In this document: positions 1 to 11,880 of the stretch, in pieces | Layout of the letters: the number at the start of each line of letters is the position of its first letter | How positions within the stretch are numbered: the first letter of the stretch is position 1 | Source: Aselliscus stoliczkanus | Lineage: Eukaryota; Chordata; Mammalia; Chiroptera; Hipposideridae | Reading direction: 5' to 3' | Length of the DNA: 64,000 nt | Assembly: GCA_033961575.1 (NCBI GenBank) | Contig: CM066732.1 | Coordinates: 112,098,687 to 112,162,686 of the forward strand | Position numbers and translations under genes: made by a program | Notes under the pieces: model-generated | What the model saw: only the letters and a program-made list of their open reading frames with translations | What the model was told of the DNA's origin: nothing | The model's database searches: none

Positions 1-1914
1 ATGAGGCTACTGGAGTTCTCACTTTGTCTCACCTTTTTAAATCTGTTTCTAATTTTGCACTAAAGTGTCTTTAGTTCTTTCTGGAGCAAGGTGGGATATA
101 GTAAGTATATATTCAAAGAAAGGAAGAAACCTACTCATTCCTCAGGGAGACAAAGATTTTTGCTGGCACTATATTCTGAAAGAAATATCTAAATTAGGGG
201 CATAACTTAGAGGTTATTGAATAATAAAATGGACAAAAAAGTCAATTATAATAGAATGGCAGTGAACGATCAACATCTACATGTACCAATATAAATAAAT
301 CTCACAAAAGTAATGTTTAGCTAAAGAAAGCAGACACAAAAGAGCATATACATATATACATACATATATACGGGTGATTCTATTTACAGAAAGTTCAAGG
401 TCAGGCAGAGCATCTATGGTGTTAAAAGGTCAGGATAATTTCTTCCCCTGGTAATGCTAGTTCCTGGAAGAAGGCATGTAGGGAGCTTCTAAGATGCTAT
501 TATTGGTTTGTTTCTTGATCTGGATGTTTAGTTGAGTACATTCACCTTGTGAAAATTAATCAAACTGAACACGAATGATATGAGTACTTCCATGATATAC
601 TGTACTTCAATAAATAGTTTAAAACAAAACCAAATGAAAACAGACAGGACCTACACTAAGTGAGAGTACATTGAAAAACCAGCCTCAGCCTTGGAATTGG
701 CCATAAATCTGATTTCAGTTTCAGCTTCAGCTTTCGAAAGGCCAAATCACCAACTGCCTACATCAAAATCATGTCTGGCTTCCCTGAACTTATGTGTGAT
801 CAATGATCATATGAGCATAACCATTATTTCTAAGTGCTGCATTGTAATAATGTCAGAGATAAGAATGAAGTGTGCCATTTGACTTTATTGTTATTTTCAA
901 ATATAGGAAAGTATTCTAGCTATAACAAGAAAAATCTCCTCGTGTGATTTATAAGTTGAATATTATTAGTCAGTTAGTACATGACACATACTTATTACTG
1001 CAAGAGGAATATGCTACAATGATAAATGGTGTACAAAGTTTTTTGAACGCAAAACAATTTCAACTTTCAAATGGTTAACTAAATAGGAAAGTAACTTGAC
1101 AATATAAATGCCAAGAGAAAATCTTAGCTAGTTAACTTACATCCTTTTTGAGCCAAGGAATTATTTAAATATAGAAATTTAAATAACAATGCAAGATAGA
1201 ATATTTCTAATCCCTGTAGAATTGTTTGGTGTGTTAGCATCCATTACATTAAGTAAACCTTTAAGAAGTGTATTTACATTTTCATTATTTAATTCCATTT
1301 AGGCCAAGAATCTTTTAAGAAAAAGTCTTATTTGGGAATTCTTCCCATTTTGTGAAGACAAATTAAAAGCGGAGTGTCAGATTCATCATACCAAAATTTC
1401 ATGAGAAGGAAAAACCCCAGAATCTTGTACAATAACATTCACAATAAATTATCTTTGGTCCCAACAAAATGAATATGAAGAATTCATTAATTTAATATTC
1501 ATAAAAGAATATGAAGAAAAAAGGAAATTATTAGACAAAATGAGGAATCCAAACACATTTTAGTCTCATCAAATTTCAACAAAACAACTGAATTGACAAG
1601 ACTATTTTAGGAAGACAATCCTTATAGTTTCCTCTTCCTGCCATGGGAGCTAAACTTTTAAATCAAAGCTTGTTTAAATAATGCAATATCATATGCTACA
1701 TCACATTTTCATTATTAAAAATGAAAAGGTTTTTATATTGACCAATCCATGTGTACTAAAAACAAAGTTCCTTCCGGAACACATGCTACTGAAAATGTTT
1801 TATTCTGAATTATATTTTGTATGTATGTAAATCTAGTGCTGTTATTAAATATGTCAGTTCAAAGTTAGTTTCTATGTAGTGATGGGAGTTCCTGCAATAT
1901 AATGATAAACTTTA
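1..1914. other. Unassigned AT-rich noncoding DNA
   Basis: No coding signal, RNA gene or repeat family is recognised here. The longest open frame is 63 codons (691-882) with no recognisable motif. A short ATAC/ATAT-type simple repeat lies around 345-372. Confidence 0.6.
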
Positions 1915-2072
1915 AAAATTTGACTATTGGGCCGGCCGAATGGCGCAGTGGTTAAGCGCTGGCTTGGGAAGCCAGCGGCCCCGGTTCGGGTTCCACATAT
2001 GAGGGCCAGTGACACTGCCCTCCAAAAAAAATAAAATATAAAAAAAAAATAAAGTGACTTAAAATTTGACTA
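1915..2072 (+). mobile_element. tRNA-derived SINE, family A (copy 1), with target-site duplication
   Basis: The body runs from about 1929 and begins GGGCCGGCCGAATGGCGCAG. It has a tRNA-like head with a pol III A box (TGGCGCAGTGG) and a B-box-like GGTTCGGGTTC, and ends in GACACTGCCCTC before an A-rich tail. A 12-bp direct repeat, AAAATTTGACTA, flanks it at 1915-1926 and 2061-2072, which is the mark of L1-driven retrotransposition. The head folds with an anticodon-like loop reading GGG, but I do not assign the parent tRNA. Confidence 0.88.
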
Positions 2073-2094
2073 CTAAAATTTTAATAAAATTATC

Positions 2095-3230
2095 ATTCCA
2101 CAGAAAAGAAAACTACCAACATAAGACAAGCTACAGAATGGGAGAAAACATCTGCAAATCATATACCTCATAAAGGACTAATATCTAAAATATATAAAGA
2201 ACTCATGCAACTCAAGCAAAAAAACAAACAATTCAAAGGAAAAATGGGCAAACTGAATAAGCATTTTTGTCAAAGAAGAATCCAAATGGCCAACAGGTAC
2301 GTGAAAAGATGCTCAATATCACTAGTCATCAGAGAAACAAAAATCCAAATCACAATGAGATACCACCTCACACCTGTCACAATGGCTATCATCAAAAAGA
2401 CAAGAACAAGTGTTGTCGAGAATGTGGAGAAAAGGGAACCCTTGTGCACCATTGGTGGGAATGTAAACTGGTGCAGCCACTAGGGAAAACAGTATGGAGG
2501 TTCCTCAAAAAATTACACATAGAATTACCACAACATTCAGCAATTCCACTTCTGGGTGTATATATATCCAATGGAAACGAAATCACAATCTCGAAAAAAA
2601 TACTTGTAATGCCAGGTTCCCTGCAGCATTATTTAAGATAGCTAAGATACAGAAAAAACCCTGTGTCCATTAATAGGTAAATAGATAAAGGACTTGCAGT
2701 ATATATATATATATAATTTTATTTTTTCAATGGAATACTATTCAGCCATAAAAGAAGGAAATCCTGCCACTTGCCTCAACATGGATGAATTTTGAGGGTA
2801 TTGTGCTAAGTGAAATAAGTCAGATGGAGGAAGACAAATGCTGTATTATCTTTTATATGTGGAATCTAAGGAAAAATGAACTCATAGAAAGAGAACAGAC
2901 TGGTGGTTCCCAGAGGTGGAGGGGTTGGGAAAATGGGTCAAGGTGGTCAGAAAGCACAAACTTCCACTCTAAGACAAATAAGTTTTAGGGATATAAGTAC
3001 AGCATGGTGACTATAGTTAATAATACTAAATTGCATATTTGAAATTTGCTGAGAGTAGATCTTAAAAGTTCTTCTCCTAAGAAAACATTTGTAACATGTG
3101 CACTGATTAATGTTAACTAAATTTACTGTGGTAATAATTTTGCAATATATACATATATCAAATCATTATGTTGTATACCTTGGACTAATATAATGTTATG
3201 TGTCAAACATCTCAATAAAATGGTAAAAAA
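2095..3230 (+). mobile_element. 5'-truncated L1 LINE, older 3' UTR type
   Basis: The first part encodes the C-terminal end of L1 ORF2 in broken frames. The rest is an L1 3' UTR, with landmarks near 2995-3060 (stretch around ACTATAGTTAATAATACT) and 3170-3220 (ATTATGTTGTATACC followed by an AATAAAA-like end). The 3' UTR resembles the L1MA class more than the younger copies elsewhere in this window. I see no clean target-site duplication. Two microsatellite-like TA runs lie near 2700 and 3150. Confidence 0.85.
2267..2641 (+). pseudogene. L1 ORF2 C-terminal relic
   Basis: ORF2 of L1 encodes an endonuclease-reverse transcriptase, and only the C-terminal cysteine-rich part is visible here. The 124-codon frame carries the pattern [19 protein letters not shown] followed by [13 protein letters not shown] and IPLLGVYI, matching the known C-terminal region of mammalian L1 ORF2. 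The adjacent frame holds the preceding MRYHLTPV-type motif, so at least one frameshift separates the two. Endonuclease and reverse transcriptase domains are absent, so this is a dead fragment inside the L1 copy. Confidence 0.85.
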
Positions 3231-3439
3231 TGGTCATTTATGATTTATTTGTGTTATATATCAGGTTCATTCTTATCCCCTAGAAGTTAATTCAATGGTA
3301 GTGATATTTGCTTTGACTGAATACTCATTTTAACACTTGGCCAGTTTTTTCACTTGGGCAACATTTCTATTTGTATTGTGCATGTAAATAAAGCACAATA
3401 TGGAAAGGCGAGCCTGCCTAGAGCTAAGGTCTGGTGGAA

Positions 3440-3570
3440 GTATTTGCTCTTCTGAAACTCTCAGGGGAACCCACCTCAGGGCCTTTGCACTTGCTGTTTG
3501 CTCTGCCTGAAGCACTTTTCCCTAGGTCTTCATATCACTAGTGCCTTGTCTTCACTCAGGAATTAGATCC
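3440..3570 (+). repeat. L2 LINE fragment
   Basis: The stretch around CAGGGCCTTTGCACTTGCTG, followed by CTCTGCCTGAAGC, is a hallmark of ancient mammalian L2 LINEs, here heavily mutated. Confidence 0.7.
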
Positions 3571-3711
3571 AAGTTTTCCAGAGGGACATTCTCCTAGTGA
3601 AAGCATAAATGCACCCAGGCGAGTCACTTTCCATCCCAGGTCCAGCTCCAGTACTCTGGATTGCTTTGCTCCTCTGAGAAGTTAAAACTATTTGAAACTT
3701 TTGAAATTTTA

Positions 3712-3765
3712 TATAGATAGAGATAGAGATAGATATCAATATACGTATAAATAGACATACTATCT
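3712..3765. repeat. Imperfect GATA-type microsatellite
   Basis: Short degenerate run of TAGA/TAGAGA units. Confidence 0.7.
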
Positions 3766-3849
3766 TTTCTATATAGTATTTCATTTAAAAAATATGTGAA
3801 GCCCTAGTACAAAGCACATAATCAACAAATGTTACCCTCTTTTCCTATC

Positions 3850-4180
3850 TGCTTCTCCTCTGTACATTTGGAGCATACTATTTTCCCTGTCCAAAATGCC
3901 CTCTTGCCTTCCAACCCACTTTTCTACCCACTAAGTTCCTACTCATCCTTTTATCTCTCTTAAGGGAGTCTTCCCTACCCCAGTGGCAAAGCTCATTGCT
4001 CCATATTTTCTCAACACCTTGTATATGCTACACTGACCTATAATTATTGCCTGCAAGCTCACCTTCCCGGCTCACCTGTAAGCTCATTCAGAGCATCAAT
4101 TATAGCTTATCTGTCTTCTTCTCCTAAGCACCTACCCCAGTCTCCTTCATATAGAAAGGACTTAGCATTTAATACATTAA
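3850..4180 (+). repeat. L2 LINE fragment, likely continuing the 3.5-kb fragment
   Basis: It contains the L2-like order CCTACTCATCC, then a GGGAGTCTTCCCTACCCC block, then a CTTGTATATGCTA stretch. It is on the same strand as the 3440-3570 fragment and probably belongs to the same insertion. Confidence 0.6.
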
Positions 4181-4189
4181 ATTAACCCA

Positions 4190-4500
4190 CTGATAACTAC
4201 CCATGTCATTTTGGAAAAATTATTTAATCTCTCTGCACTGTACCTGAGCTGCTTCCTTTGTAAACCAAGGACCATATTATTTCCCATATTATAGGGTTGT
4301 TGGGAAGAAAAACTACAAAAGCTCCATGAGGGCAGGGACTTATGTTTTTTGTTCACTGCTGAATCCCCAGTGCCTAAAAAAAAATGGCTGACACACACTG
4401 GAGGCACCCCATAAATGTTCCCAGCATGGCTCACGTCAGACAATTCATGCAAAGTACTTGGCACAGTGCCTGACCTATACATGCTCAATACATGTTAGCT
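4190..4500 (+). repeat. MIR relic followed by L2-type 3' end
   Basis: 4196-4310 resembles the MIR core and tail (ATTATTTAATCTCTCTG, then GTTGTTGGGA). 4330-4500 carries the GGGCAGGGACTTATG, CCCCAGTGCCTA and TGCTCAATACATG series typical of L2 3' ends. The boundaries are approximate. Confidence 0.6.
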
Positions 4501-6519
4501 ATTATTAGTAATTCTTTCTATTCTGGTCAGTGCCTGCCTCATCGAACACACATAGAGGCTGGAAATTTATCAGATATTCTTTTAAGATGACAGTTTACTG
4601 CTCATGGAGCAATTCCCTAGTTATCTGCATCAAGCCCTCCCTCTGTCACAGACCCTGCTTGCCTCCCTCATTCCCAGGGAGCACTGTCACCTCTGAACTA
4701 CTCCAGTCTACAGTGTTAAGGATCCTTATTGGACCCTGGTCACCCTGAGTCTCCAACTAGCCAGTGAGCTCCTGAGGAGCTTTCTGTTACTCCTCAATAA
4801 TGCAGAGTGGCTGCTGGTTGGATCCATCTACTTACTGAGCCTGGCGTGCCACCCTACTGCCCCCTGACTTTAATACACCCTCCCTCCTCTCAGCGCCCCC
4901 AACACACACACATAACCCCTATCTACCCCTGCCTCAATTCATTCACTTCCTTGCAGAATTATGCACACAATTTACTAGATTCCATCTTTGGGGCTTGGTT
5001 CAGTTCAATTCACTTTGGGTTGCCCAGGTGTTTCTTATCCCAGGACCGCCCCCTCCCCAGCAGGGCCCATAGGGCTGGTTCCTGAGAACCTGCAAGATCT
5101 GCCTTCCTATGGGAGGAGTGGTGGCAGCTACGGCTCCCCCAGGCCTGGTTCCACCTTTCACTGAGCCACCCCTACCATTGAGCACATCCCAGCCCACCCT
5201 CTCCTTGCTCTCCTCCAGGACTGGCTTTAGTCCCCTCACATGCCCAGAGTCACACAGTGCACCCTGAGGGCTCCAACTGCTCCCTCTTTTCCTTTCTGGG
5301 ACACTCCACACTCCACCACCCAGACCAGGCTCCAGCGGGCAGGTGCTCCCCTTGATGTTCAAAAGAGAGGCTGTTTCCTGATGGAGGAGACTGGGTGAAG
5401 AACCCAGCTCCCCCATCACAGGGTGCTGATAGATGGGCTGGGTCAGAAAAAAAGAAGTAATGACCTGAGGCTGCTCTCCAGGGGAAAGGCTCCAGGAACT
5501 GGCACTGACAATCTCCTAAGACAAATTTTAGACACACCGCAGCTGCCAGGAGGAACCAGGGGCACAGAGAATTGCAGTGGGGCAGCACGCTCAGGTTGCT
5601 GCAGCTTGGACCTTGGCAGAGGTAGAATTGGGGCCCCAGGGTTCCACTCCAGGAAACTTCCTCACTGCCTGGCTCCCACAAGATCACAGATTTGGGACTG
5701 CGCATGTGTAGTTCCACACCCCCCACACACACACACTTCTGGCCTCAGTGGTCCCACCAGTGCACAAAACCACTGGGCCAGAGCCTGTTTGCCACACCTG
5801 CCCAGGTCTCTGGGGCAGGAGTTGCCACACTGTGAAGGGGGTTTGGGGTCCTGCATTCATGAGCACTGAGTTTGTGTGGTTGGTGGTGTGTATTAAGACT
5901 GACCCTATTTCCAAGGTATAGAGGATACCCCAGGTGAGTAAAGCAAATTCTTGTGGTTAAGGGGCCCAGAAAATGGCTTCCCTGCCATTTATACTTATCT
6001 CATCCTTCAGAGGCCCCTAGAGAAATGCTACCCCCCAGGAAGTTCACCCCAAGGAAGCCCACCTTGTGGGCTTGCCCCGAGTATCCTTTTCTTCTGCATC
6101 CCCTCAGGAGCTGTGTATTGCACAAGGGGTGGGGACACTGGAAGACCATTGGATGCTGCACTTGTACCTGGAGTACAATTGGTAAACGGGCTTTCTCTGA
6201 GGGCCTACAAGCACTGGGACCATCTCAGCTTCTGCCTCTCCCAGGAGCACCTGGCATACAATTGGCATTTGATAATTGTTTGTGACTAAGGTACCCGTGC
6301 AGATTGTATTCCTTCTTTAGTATCAAGGGGATGTTTCTACAGGGTTTGGAGTGGCGTCCAAGTCATGAACTGTTACAGGGATATTAAAGGGGATATTAAA
6401 ACACTACTTCAGATAATCTATCAAGCCCTGCCCAGAACAACCCTATGACCCCCTGACAGTCTCCTGTTCCTGCATGTATTAAAAGTGCCAACTCTCACAG
6501 TTGGTTTGCTATTTAACTC
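4500..6519. other. Unassigned GC-richer block
   Basis: This block is more GC-rich than its flanks and has several overlapping open frames of 90-160 codons on both strands (for example 5250-5732 minus and 5423-5869 plus). None has a recognisable domain and the frames are mutually overlapping, so I do not call a gene. A CA-rich run lies near 5722-5735. Short L2-like traces occur near 6240-6275. Confidence 0.5.
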
Positions 6520-6655
6520 TGCAACGTGTTACCTATTTGGCTTTCAGAAAGGGAAGTCAACTCTCTGAGCTTTGGTTTGCTCATCTGTGAAATGGAGGCT
6601 AATCTACCTTTCATGGTTCTTGTGAGGATTAGACTTAATATTTTTAACAGAGCCA
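6520..6655 (+). repeat. MIR SINE relic
   Basis: MIR landmarks are present in order: CTCTCTGAGCTTTGG, CATCTGTGAAATGGAGG and GTTCTTGTGAGGATTAGA. Confidence 0.75.
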
Positions 6656-6689
6656 GATGGTTTTAACTAGTAACATAGTAAAAATTATA

Positions 6690-7440
6690 ATGCATATTGT
6701 GCTTGGAACTTTTCTGAACACTTTACATGTGAGGGGGATGTGCCACCTCCGAAATATGCCATTTTGGCAATAGGATTATTTTGAGCTGAAGGCAACTGAG
6801 AATCAGAAGATACAGAAAGGGTCCTCCCCTCTCCCCTTATCTGCCTAAAATCTGGGCATAAATTTCCCTTTGTGAAGGTGTTTCCCCAACCCCTCCCTCC
6901 TGTACCAGGAAGAAGAAAGTGATGCTAATCACCAGAGATGGAGCATCAACATAGAGATGAGTGTGCATAAACACATCTTACTAAAATAACCTTTATCTTC
7001 CATTAGTTGTCCCATATTTCCCACACATATTTCCTGTCACTTTCCTGTGATGGATCATCTCCTGAAGTCCAAAACCCCTCCTTTGTTAAGATGGCATATA
7101 GGCCCAAGCCTAACCACTTCTTTGCATTTCAGTTCGTTTCTGGATACTTCTGTGTGCATATAATTAATAAACATTGTGTGTCTTTTCTCCTGTAAATCTG
7201 CCTTTTGTTTAATTTATAGGCCCCATGGATTGAACCTAAGACAGTGGAGGAAAAGTTTTTCAAATGAATTCTTTCATTTAATTCTAACAACACTTTGAGG
7301 TAGCTATTCGTATCTTAATTTTACAGAGAAGGAAACAGACACACTAAAAGGTTGAATAACCTGCCCATGGTTGAGCTCGTGAGGTCCAAAATTGCTCAAG
7401 CATTCCGATTCCAGTGACCATGTTCTTAGCCCTTGCTTAA
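6690..7440 (-). repeat. MIR SINE relic split by an LTR
   Basis: On the plus strand 6697-6729 reads as the end of a reverse MIR (GCTTGGAACTTTTCTGAACA, then CTTTACATG). The sequence resumes at about 7263 with AATGAATTCTTTCATTTAA, the falling GAGGTAGCTATT motif and GAGAAGGAAACAGACACAC. Removing 6730-7262 restores a continuous MIR. Confidence 0.75.
6730..7262 (+). mobile_element. Solo LTR of an endogenous retrovirus-like element
   Basis: The 533-bp segment starts TGAGGGGG and ends TTTTTCA, the usual TG...CA ends. It carries an AATAAA polyadenylation signal at 7166-7171, followed by a TTTTCTCCTGTAAATCTGCC stretch typical of LTR R-U5 regions. Degenerate 5-bp flanks, ACATG (6725-6729) and AAATG (7262-7266), could be the target duplication. 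It sits cleanly inside a MIR. No internal retroviral genes are present. The family is not named with confidence. Confidence 0.7.
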
Positions 7441-8439
7441 CAAATAGTAGTTTTTACAGTAGCTGACAATAAACTGTAGTTATTAGTCTCTTGGCTAAAA
7501 ATCAATACATTCTCTACATTAAAGGAATACTCTAAAGATTACCCTCTCTATTTTTCAATTTAAAAATATTTGAAGCTGGAATAAAGGCATAGTTTATTCA
7601 AAGGTGATGCCGCAGGGAAAACATGGACATAGCTGTGGAATGTAAGAACCCTGAAGTATGATGTGCAGACCTCAAACTTCCCATTAAACTATTTGCTAGA
7701 AGATGAAGTTCCAGCATAAAATACTAACTGGAACACACACTTCTGCCTCAACAGTATTCATTCTATAACTTCCAATTTCAATAAAACAGTTTTAATTCCA
7801 GTTTTTTATTCCAGGGTCTGTCTTCTTTTTGATCTCAAAGCTTTTGTGCAAATTTACTTTTCCATCACAAATGGTGGATCTTTTGTTTTCCTGGAATTGA
7901 AGGGAGATTTATTCAAATTTGACCTAAAGCTACAGATAATAAGCCGTGAAAATAGTCCCCTCCCCCCAGACATACAACTATGTCCCTACCTAACATGGTA
8001 GCCTCAAAGGAATTCTTATGGCCTAGTTATATCCTCCAAGGATGGGAGTTGAAGGTGGGAGTTTCAAACTGAATATGCTGACGCTGCACTAACTATATAG
8101 CAAACACCCTATAATGACACCTTTGGATAACACAGAAAATGATTGTGTTCCAAGGATGGGTTATAATGAGAGGGGAGGGTACTGAGAGCCACAGGCGGCA
8201 TTGCTTCCAATCTAAGAACACAACTGGGGGCAGGGGCATGTGTGTGCTTGTTTTCAAAATATCACATACTGCTATGGCTTTTGAGGGGAGCATGAAGCCA
8301 ACCAGCATTAGTAGATTTCTAGTTCCCCTACAAAGGCGGAAGTGGGAAGAACAGCTTGACCAATGTAATTATGTATGGTACTTTTAGGTCAATAATAAAG
8401 TTTCTACCAAGAGTTTACAAACTTCTTTTTCACTGATGC
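7441..8439. other. Unassigned noncoding DNA
   Basis: Nothing recognised. Two overlapping open frames of 71 and 82 codons (8093-8387) lack motifs. Confidence 0.5.
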
Positions 8440-8680
8440 TCTATTACTTGGGCAAATGACTAAGCCCCTTTTTCAGCCTCAGTTTCTTTGTCTGTTAAAT
8501 GGGGATAAACTATAACAGCTAACTTATAGGATACTGTGATACATATACACGCACACATGCATATGTAAGTATATAACCGTTTTACATGTTTGCAAAGATA
8601 GATATAGAGATAGAATGAAACTACGCAGTATCTGGTTCAGAGTAAATAAATAATAAATGTTAGCTCCTCTGTCTCCCAAG
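8440..8680 (+). repeat. MIR relic with internal microsatellite-like insertion
   Basis: MIR blocks (GCCTCAGTTTCTTTGTCTGT, AAATGGGGATAA) are followed by ATACACGCACACATGCATATG-like low-complexity DNA, and then by a MIR tail (ATCTGGTTCAGAGTAAATAA). Confidence 0.7.
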
Positions 8681-9904
8681 TCTCTCCCAGTTTTGATGGA
8701 AAAAGAAAACACAAAATCAGCCCCTTTTGAATAGCAGTGAAACTCAACCTTTCATATGCGCTGTGAAGACAAGATCCGTTCAGTCTAAAGAAAGAGCTCA
8801 AAGTTGAAAAGCATCACTCTATAATCTTTTATAGAATGCTGACACTTGGCTGATTTGTCAAAAATCCTGCTACATAACCACACTGTGGGTGCTTTTAATG
8901 AATGTCAGGTTTTAAGAATCAATGACATTGACATTACTCTATGGAGCAAAGACTGACGGCCCAACTTATAAATTCCCCGATGCATGTATTAGCAAGGAGG
9001 CAAAATGAGTTTTCTGTTCACTGGTCTTGTTCTGCTGTCAAATTCTGGGGGACTTGCATTTCAGGCAACATAGCTAATCTCTTTAAATTAAATTATCTTC
9101 CTTTCACCAGCCAGAATTTTTTTAGAAGAATATTATCAACTAAGTGGATCAGAAAATGTGGGTTTAAGTCTTGCTTCCTTGGTGAAATGATATTAAAATG
9201 AGTGTTATTTCCCAGATAAATGACATGTTCCAAGGGTCATACACTACAGCTGTTAGAAACATTTTTTAAAAGAACCTTCAAATCAGAGGAGGAAAATATA
9301 GAATTAGAGGTAATATCCTTCTTCAAAGAGATAGTGGATGTAATTTAGATTTTATCAAAACAATGATGACTTTCTCTACCACAATTTGGCTTCTCCATTG
9401 ATACTGTTTAATCATTTAACACTATTGAATTATTATTGTTGGAATATGTGTAAAATATTTTTCTCCATGAACAATACTCTCAGTTTACCAGTTCACACAA
9501 AAGTTGTTTTTAAACTAACCCCCCTCCTCTATATCTATCATAGTCTTTTAAATGTCCTAACTTCTGCCGAGGCCTCATCCCCCTAGTCATATAGTCTGTC
9601 TGCAACATAAAATCTCTTGGTGACAATGGTCATAAATATTGAGTCTTCTTTTGGTGTAATAAATGCTCACTTTGAGTTCTCTCCAAGTACAAACTTAGAC
9701 ATGAAAATTTTCCTGGTGATTTCAAAGTTAAAGTAATCTAAGCCAAGTTTGCCCAAAATATTGCATCTAGTAGGTGGGAAAGGTAGGAATGGAACCTTGT
9801 CTTCTTGGCATGCTAATGTGAAAGCAAGCTAAAAACATGGAAACTGTACATTTATCTTTACTTTTAGGATGCATAATTATAAAGCCTTCCTTGGTGAAGT
9901 CTAG
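8681..9904. other. Unassigned AT-rich noncoding DNA
   Basis: No repeat family or gene is recognised. Small open frames at 8941-9201 and 9386-9586 have no visible domains. Confidence 0.5.
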
Positions 9905-9905
9905 G

Positions 9906-10112
9906 CCAGGGGTCAGCACACTTATACTGTAAAGGGCAAGAATGGAAATATTTTAGGTTTTTTAGGTTTCTATTGCAAGTACTCAACTCTGTGGTATTGC
10001 ACAAAAGCAGCTGTAGACAATAAGTAAACGAAAGAGAGTGACTGTGTTCCAATAAAACTGTATTTATAAAAATAAGCAGTGGGCCACAGATGACTAACTT
10101 ATTCACCCTTCG
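9906..10112. mobile_element. Nonautonomous hAT-type DNA transposon fossil
   Basis: It begins CAGGGGTCAGCACACTTATA, then has ACTGTAAAGGGCAAGAATGG, a TATTTTAGG block, GTACTCAACTCTG, GTAGACAATAAGTAAACG and CCAATAAAACTGTATTTATA. This order matches a common mammalian hAT-Charlie-class nonautonomous family that I recall by sequence but cannot name securely. The terminal inverted repeat on the right is eroded. Confidence 0.7.
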
Positions 10113-11426
10113 TCTAGATCATGTTTATTGTTTATATCTTGGTTAGATTCATAACCCACATATCATTAGCTATGTTTATATCTTATCTCCAGGAATAAGT
10201 TGTAAATTTGTTAGAGTACAGAACCATCTTACCCTGCTTTGCCAGCCGATCTAAGTCATCTAAAATAACCTTGACATCAGGTAGTTCCTTAAAAGATTCC
10301 TGCTAATTGATCAAGTGAGGGAGGGAGGAAGGAATGTATATACTTACAGGGCTTCCTCCTTGAAACTGCTCACTAGCATCAGCATTGTGGCTAAATAGTT
10401 TGTTTCACAAATGACGATACATGCATCTCCATGTTTTGAACCAGCTCCCAGGATCTTAGAATGTTTCACTTGTTTTCCCCCTAATTCACCTCATATCTAT
10501 TTGATAAGAGGTTGTTATTACTAGTAAATAATTCTAGGAAATTAGATTGCTAGAGTAAAATCACCAAATTGCTTTCCTGGTTAGGAAATCCTAAGGGTAC
10601 ATTTGCTTTTAAGTAAAACTTTCCAATAAATGAAGACTGAAAGGATATAATAAACCCTAAAAGGGATTCCTCCATGTTTGAACATGGCGGGACAATGAGC
10701 TATGTCTTTAAAGGAAGATAGAAAAACAATATTTTCATTATACCTGACATTCCCTGAGAGTACCCTTTCCTGCTTAGCTTGGAGAAAGCACTGGATTTAA
10801 TGCCTGGCCTTGGAGATGGTATCTCAGAGACATAAATACCAAATACATTGTGCAACTTATAGTAACACATGCCATTTTGCACTTAAATATTCACATTCCT
10901 AGTAACTTAGATATCATTGATTACTAAATGTCAGACAACATTAATTCAGCTACTATCCCTGTTTGTTCAAGAGCTTTCTGTTCTATAATCTAGTTAAGTC
11001 TAGGCTGCCATTACAAAATGGGCAATGGTTTTTACCACACCATACAGTAAGAAATAAAATAACCTTGTGAAGGAAGAATTTTTCCCTATCAATGAATTTA
11101 TACATTGGAGGTTACAGTGCTCTGTAAGGTGATTATTTCTGAAGGCATATCATCTATCATGTGTGGAAATACCCCTCCAAGGAGGGGGCCAAAGCTACTC
11201 CTACACCAGGTCAATAACACAACATGTGACTTCACTATGACCAGGAGAGCTTGGTTGAGTTTTGAAGGTGTTAACAACAGCTTTTCATGAAGAATATGAA
11301 ATTCTATATGACTTTAATGAAAGCACCAGCCTTCTTTCTTAGGGTAATAACAGAGAAAGCCATTGGCGTGGCAAGAATGACAGATGCCTCCACGGCCCAG
11401 ACAGGAGAATTGAACCACAAATCAAT
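10113..11426. other. Unassigned AT-rich noncoding DNA
   Basis: No gene or repeat family is recognised. Open frames near 10700-10882 and 11105-11290 are about 60 codons and lack motifs. Confidence 0.5.
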
Positions 11427-11516
11427 AATAAAGTCAGGTGAATGGAGAAATGTCTAACTTTTATATTGTTCTGTACACCTGAAACTAATGATAAAAAAAA
11501 AAAGAATAAAGTCAGG
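11427..11516 (+). mobile_element. Extremely 5'-truncated L1 (about 66 bp) with 12-bp target-site duplication
   Basis: AATAAAGTCAGG occurs at 11427-11438 and again at 11505-11516. Between them lie the last bases of an L1 3' UTR (TGTCTAACTTTTATATTG, then CTGTACACCTGAAACTAATG) and an A-rich tail. This is the shape of an aborted target-primed reverse transcription event. Confidence 0.9.
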
Positions 11517-11639
11517 GACTAGAATTTTTAGATTGAAATGGTTGAGACTAAATGTAGATTTTTTGGAAGGATTTTAAATCTGAAAAAATATCTAAAAATT
11601 AAGTTTAGTATAGAAACAGTGTAATCATTGAGAGGTTAG

Positions 11640-11880
11640 GTATTAGCCCAAATAGACTGGAGTGTGAGTCTCAGCTCAGCCTATTTTCAGCTGTGTGACC
11701 ACTGGCAAATTGAGCACTCTCGGCTCAATTTATAGATGAGGTTTTAATCTCAATAGGAGCGATAATCAAAGCACTCACCTATGTTATTGTGAGAATAAGT
11801 GGAATAATGCATCAAAAGTGATTGTCCAATGTCTGCAGCACATTCAACACAAACACTCATGATATAGTAGCTTTTTGGGA
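11640..11880 (+). repeat. MIR SINE relic
   Basis: MIR order is seen: GGAGTGTGAGTCTCAGCTC, then AGCTGTGTGACCACTGGCAA, then TTATTGTGAGAATAAGTGG and a tail with CAATGTCTGCAGCACATTC. Confidence 0.75.

Noticed and set aside
1929..2000. Possible tRNA gene (and similar hits at the other family A and B copies)
   Set aside because: The tRNA-like head continues into a SINE body with A tail and target duplication, and recurs many times. It is a SINE, not a functional tRNA gene.
5250..5869. Open frames of 148-160 codons on both strands
   Set aside because: They overlap each other on opposite strands in a GC-richer stretch where stops are rarer. No domain, splice pattern or codon bias was recognised.
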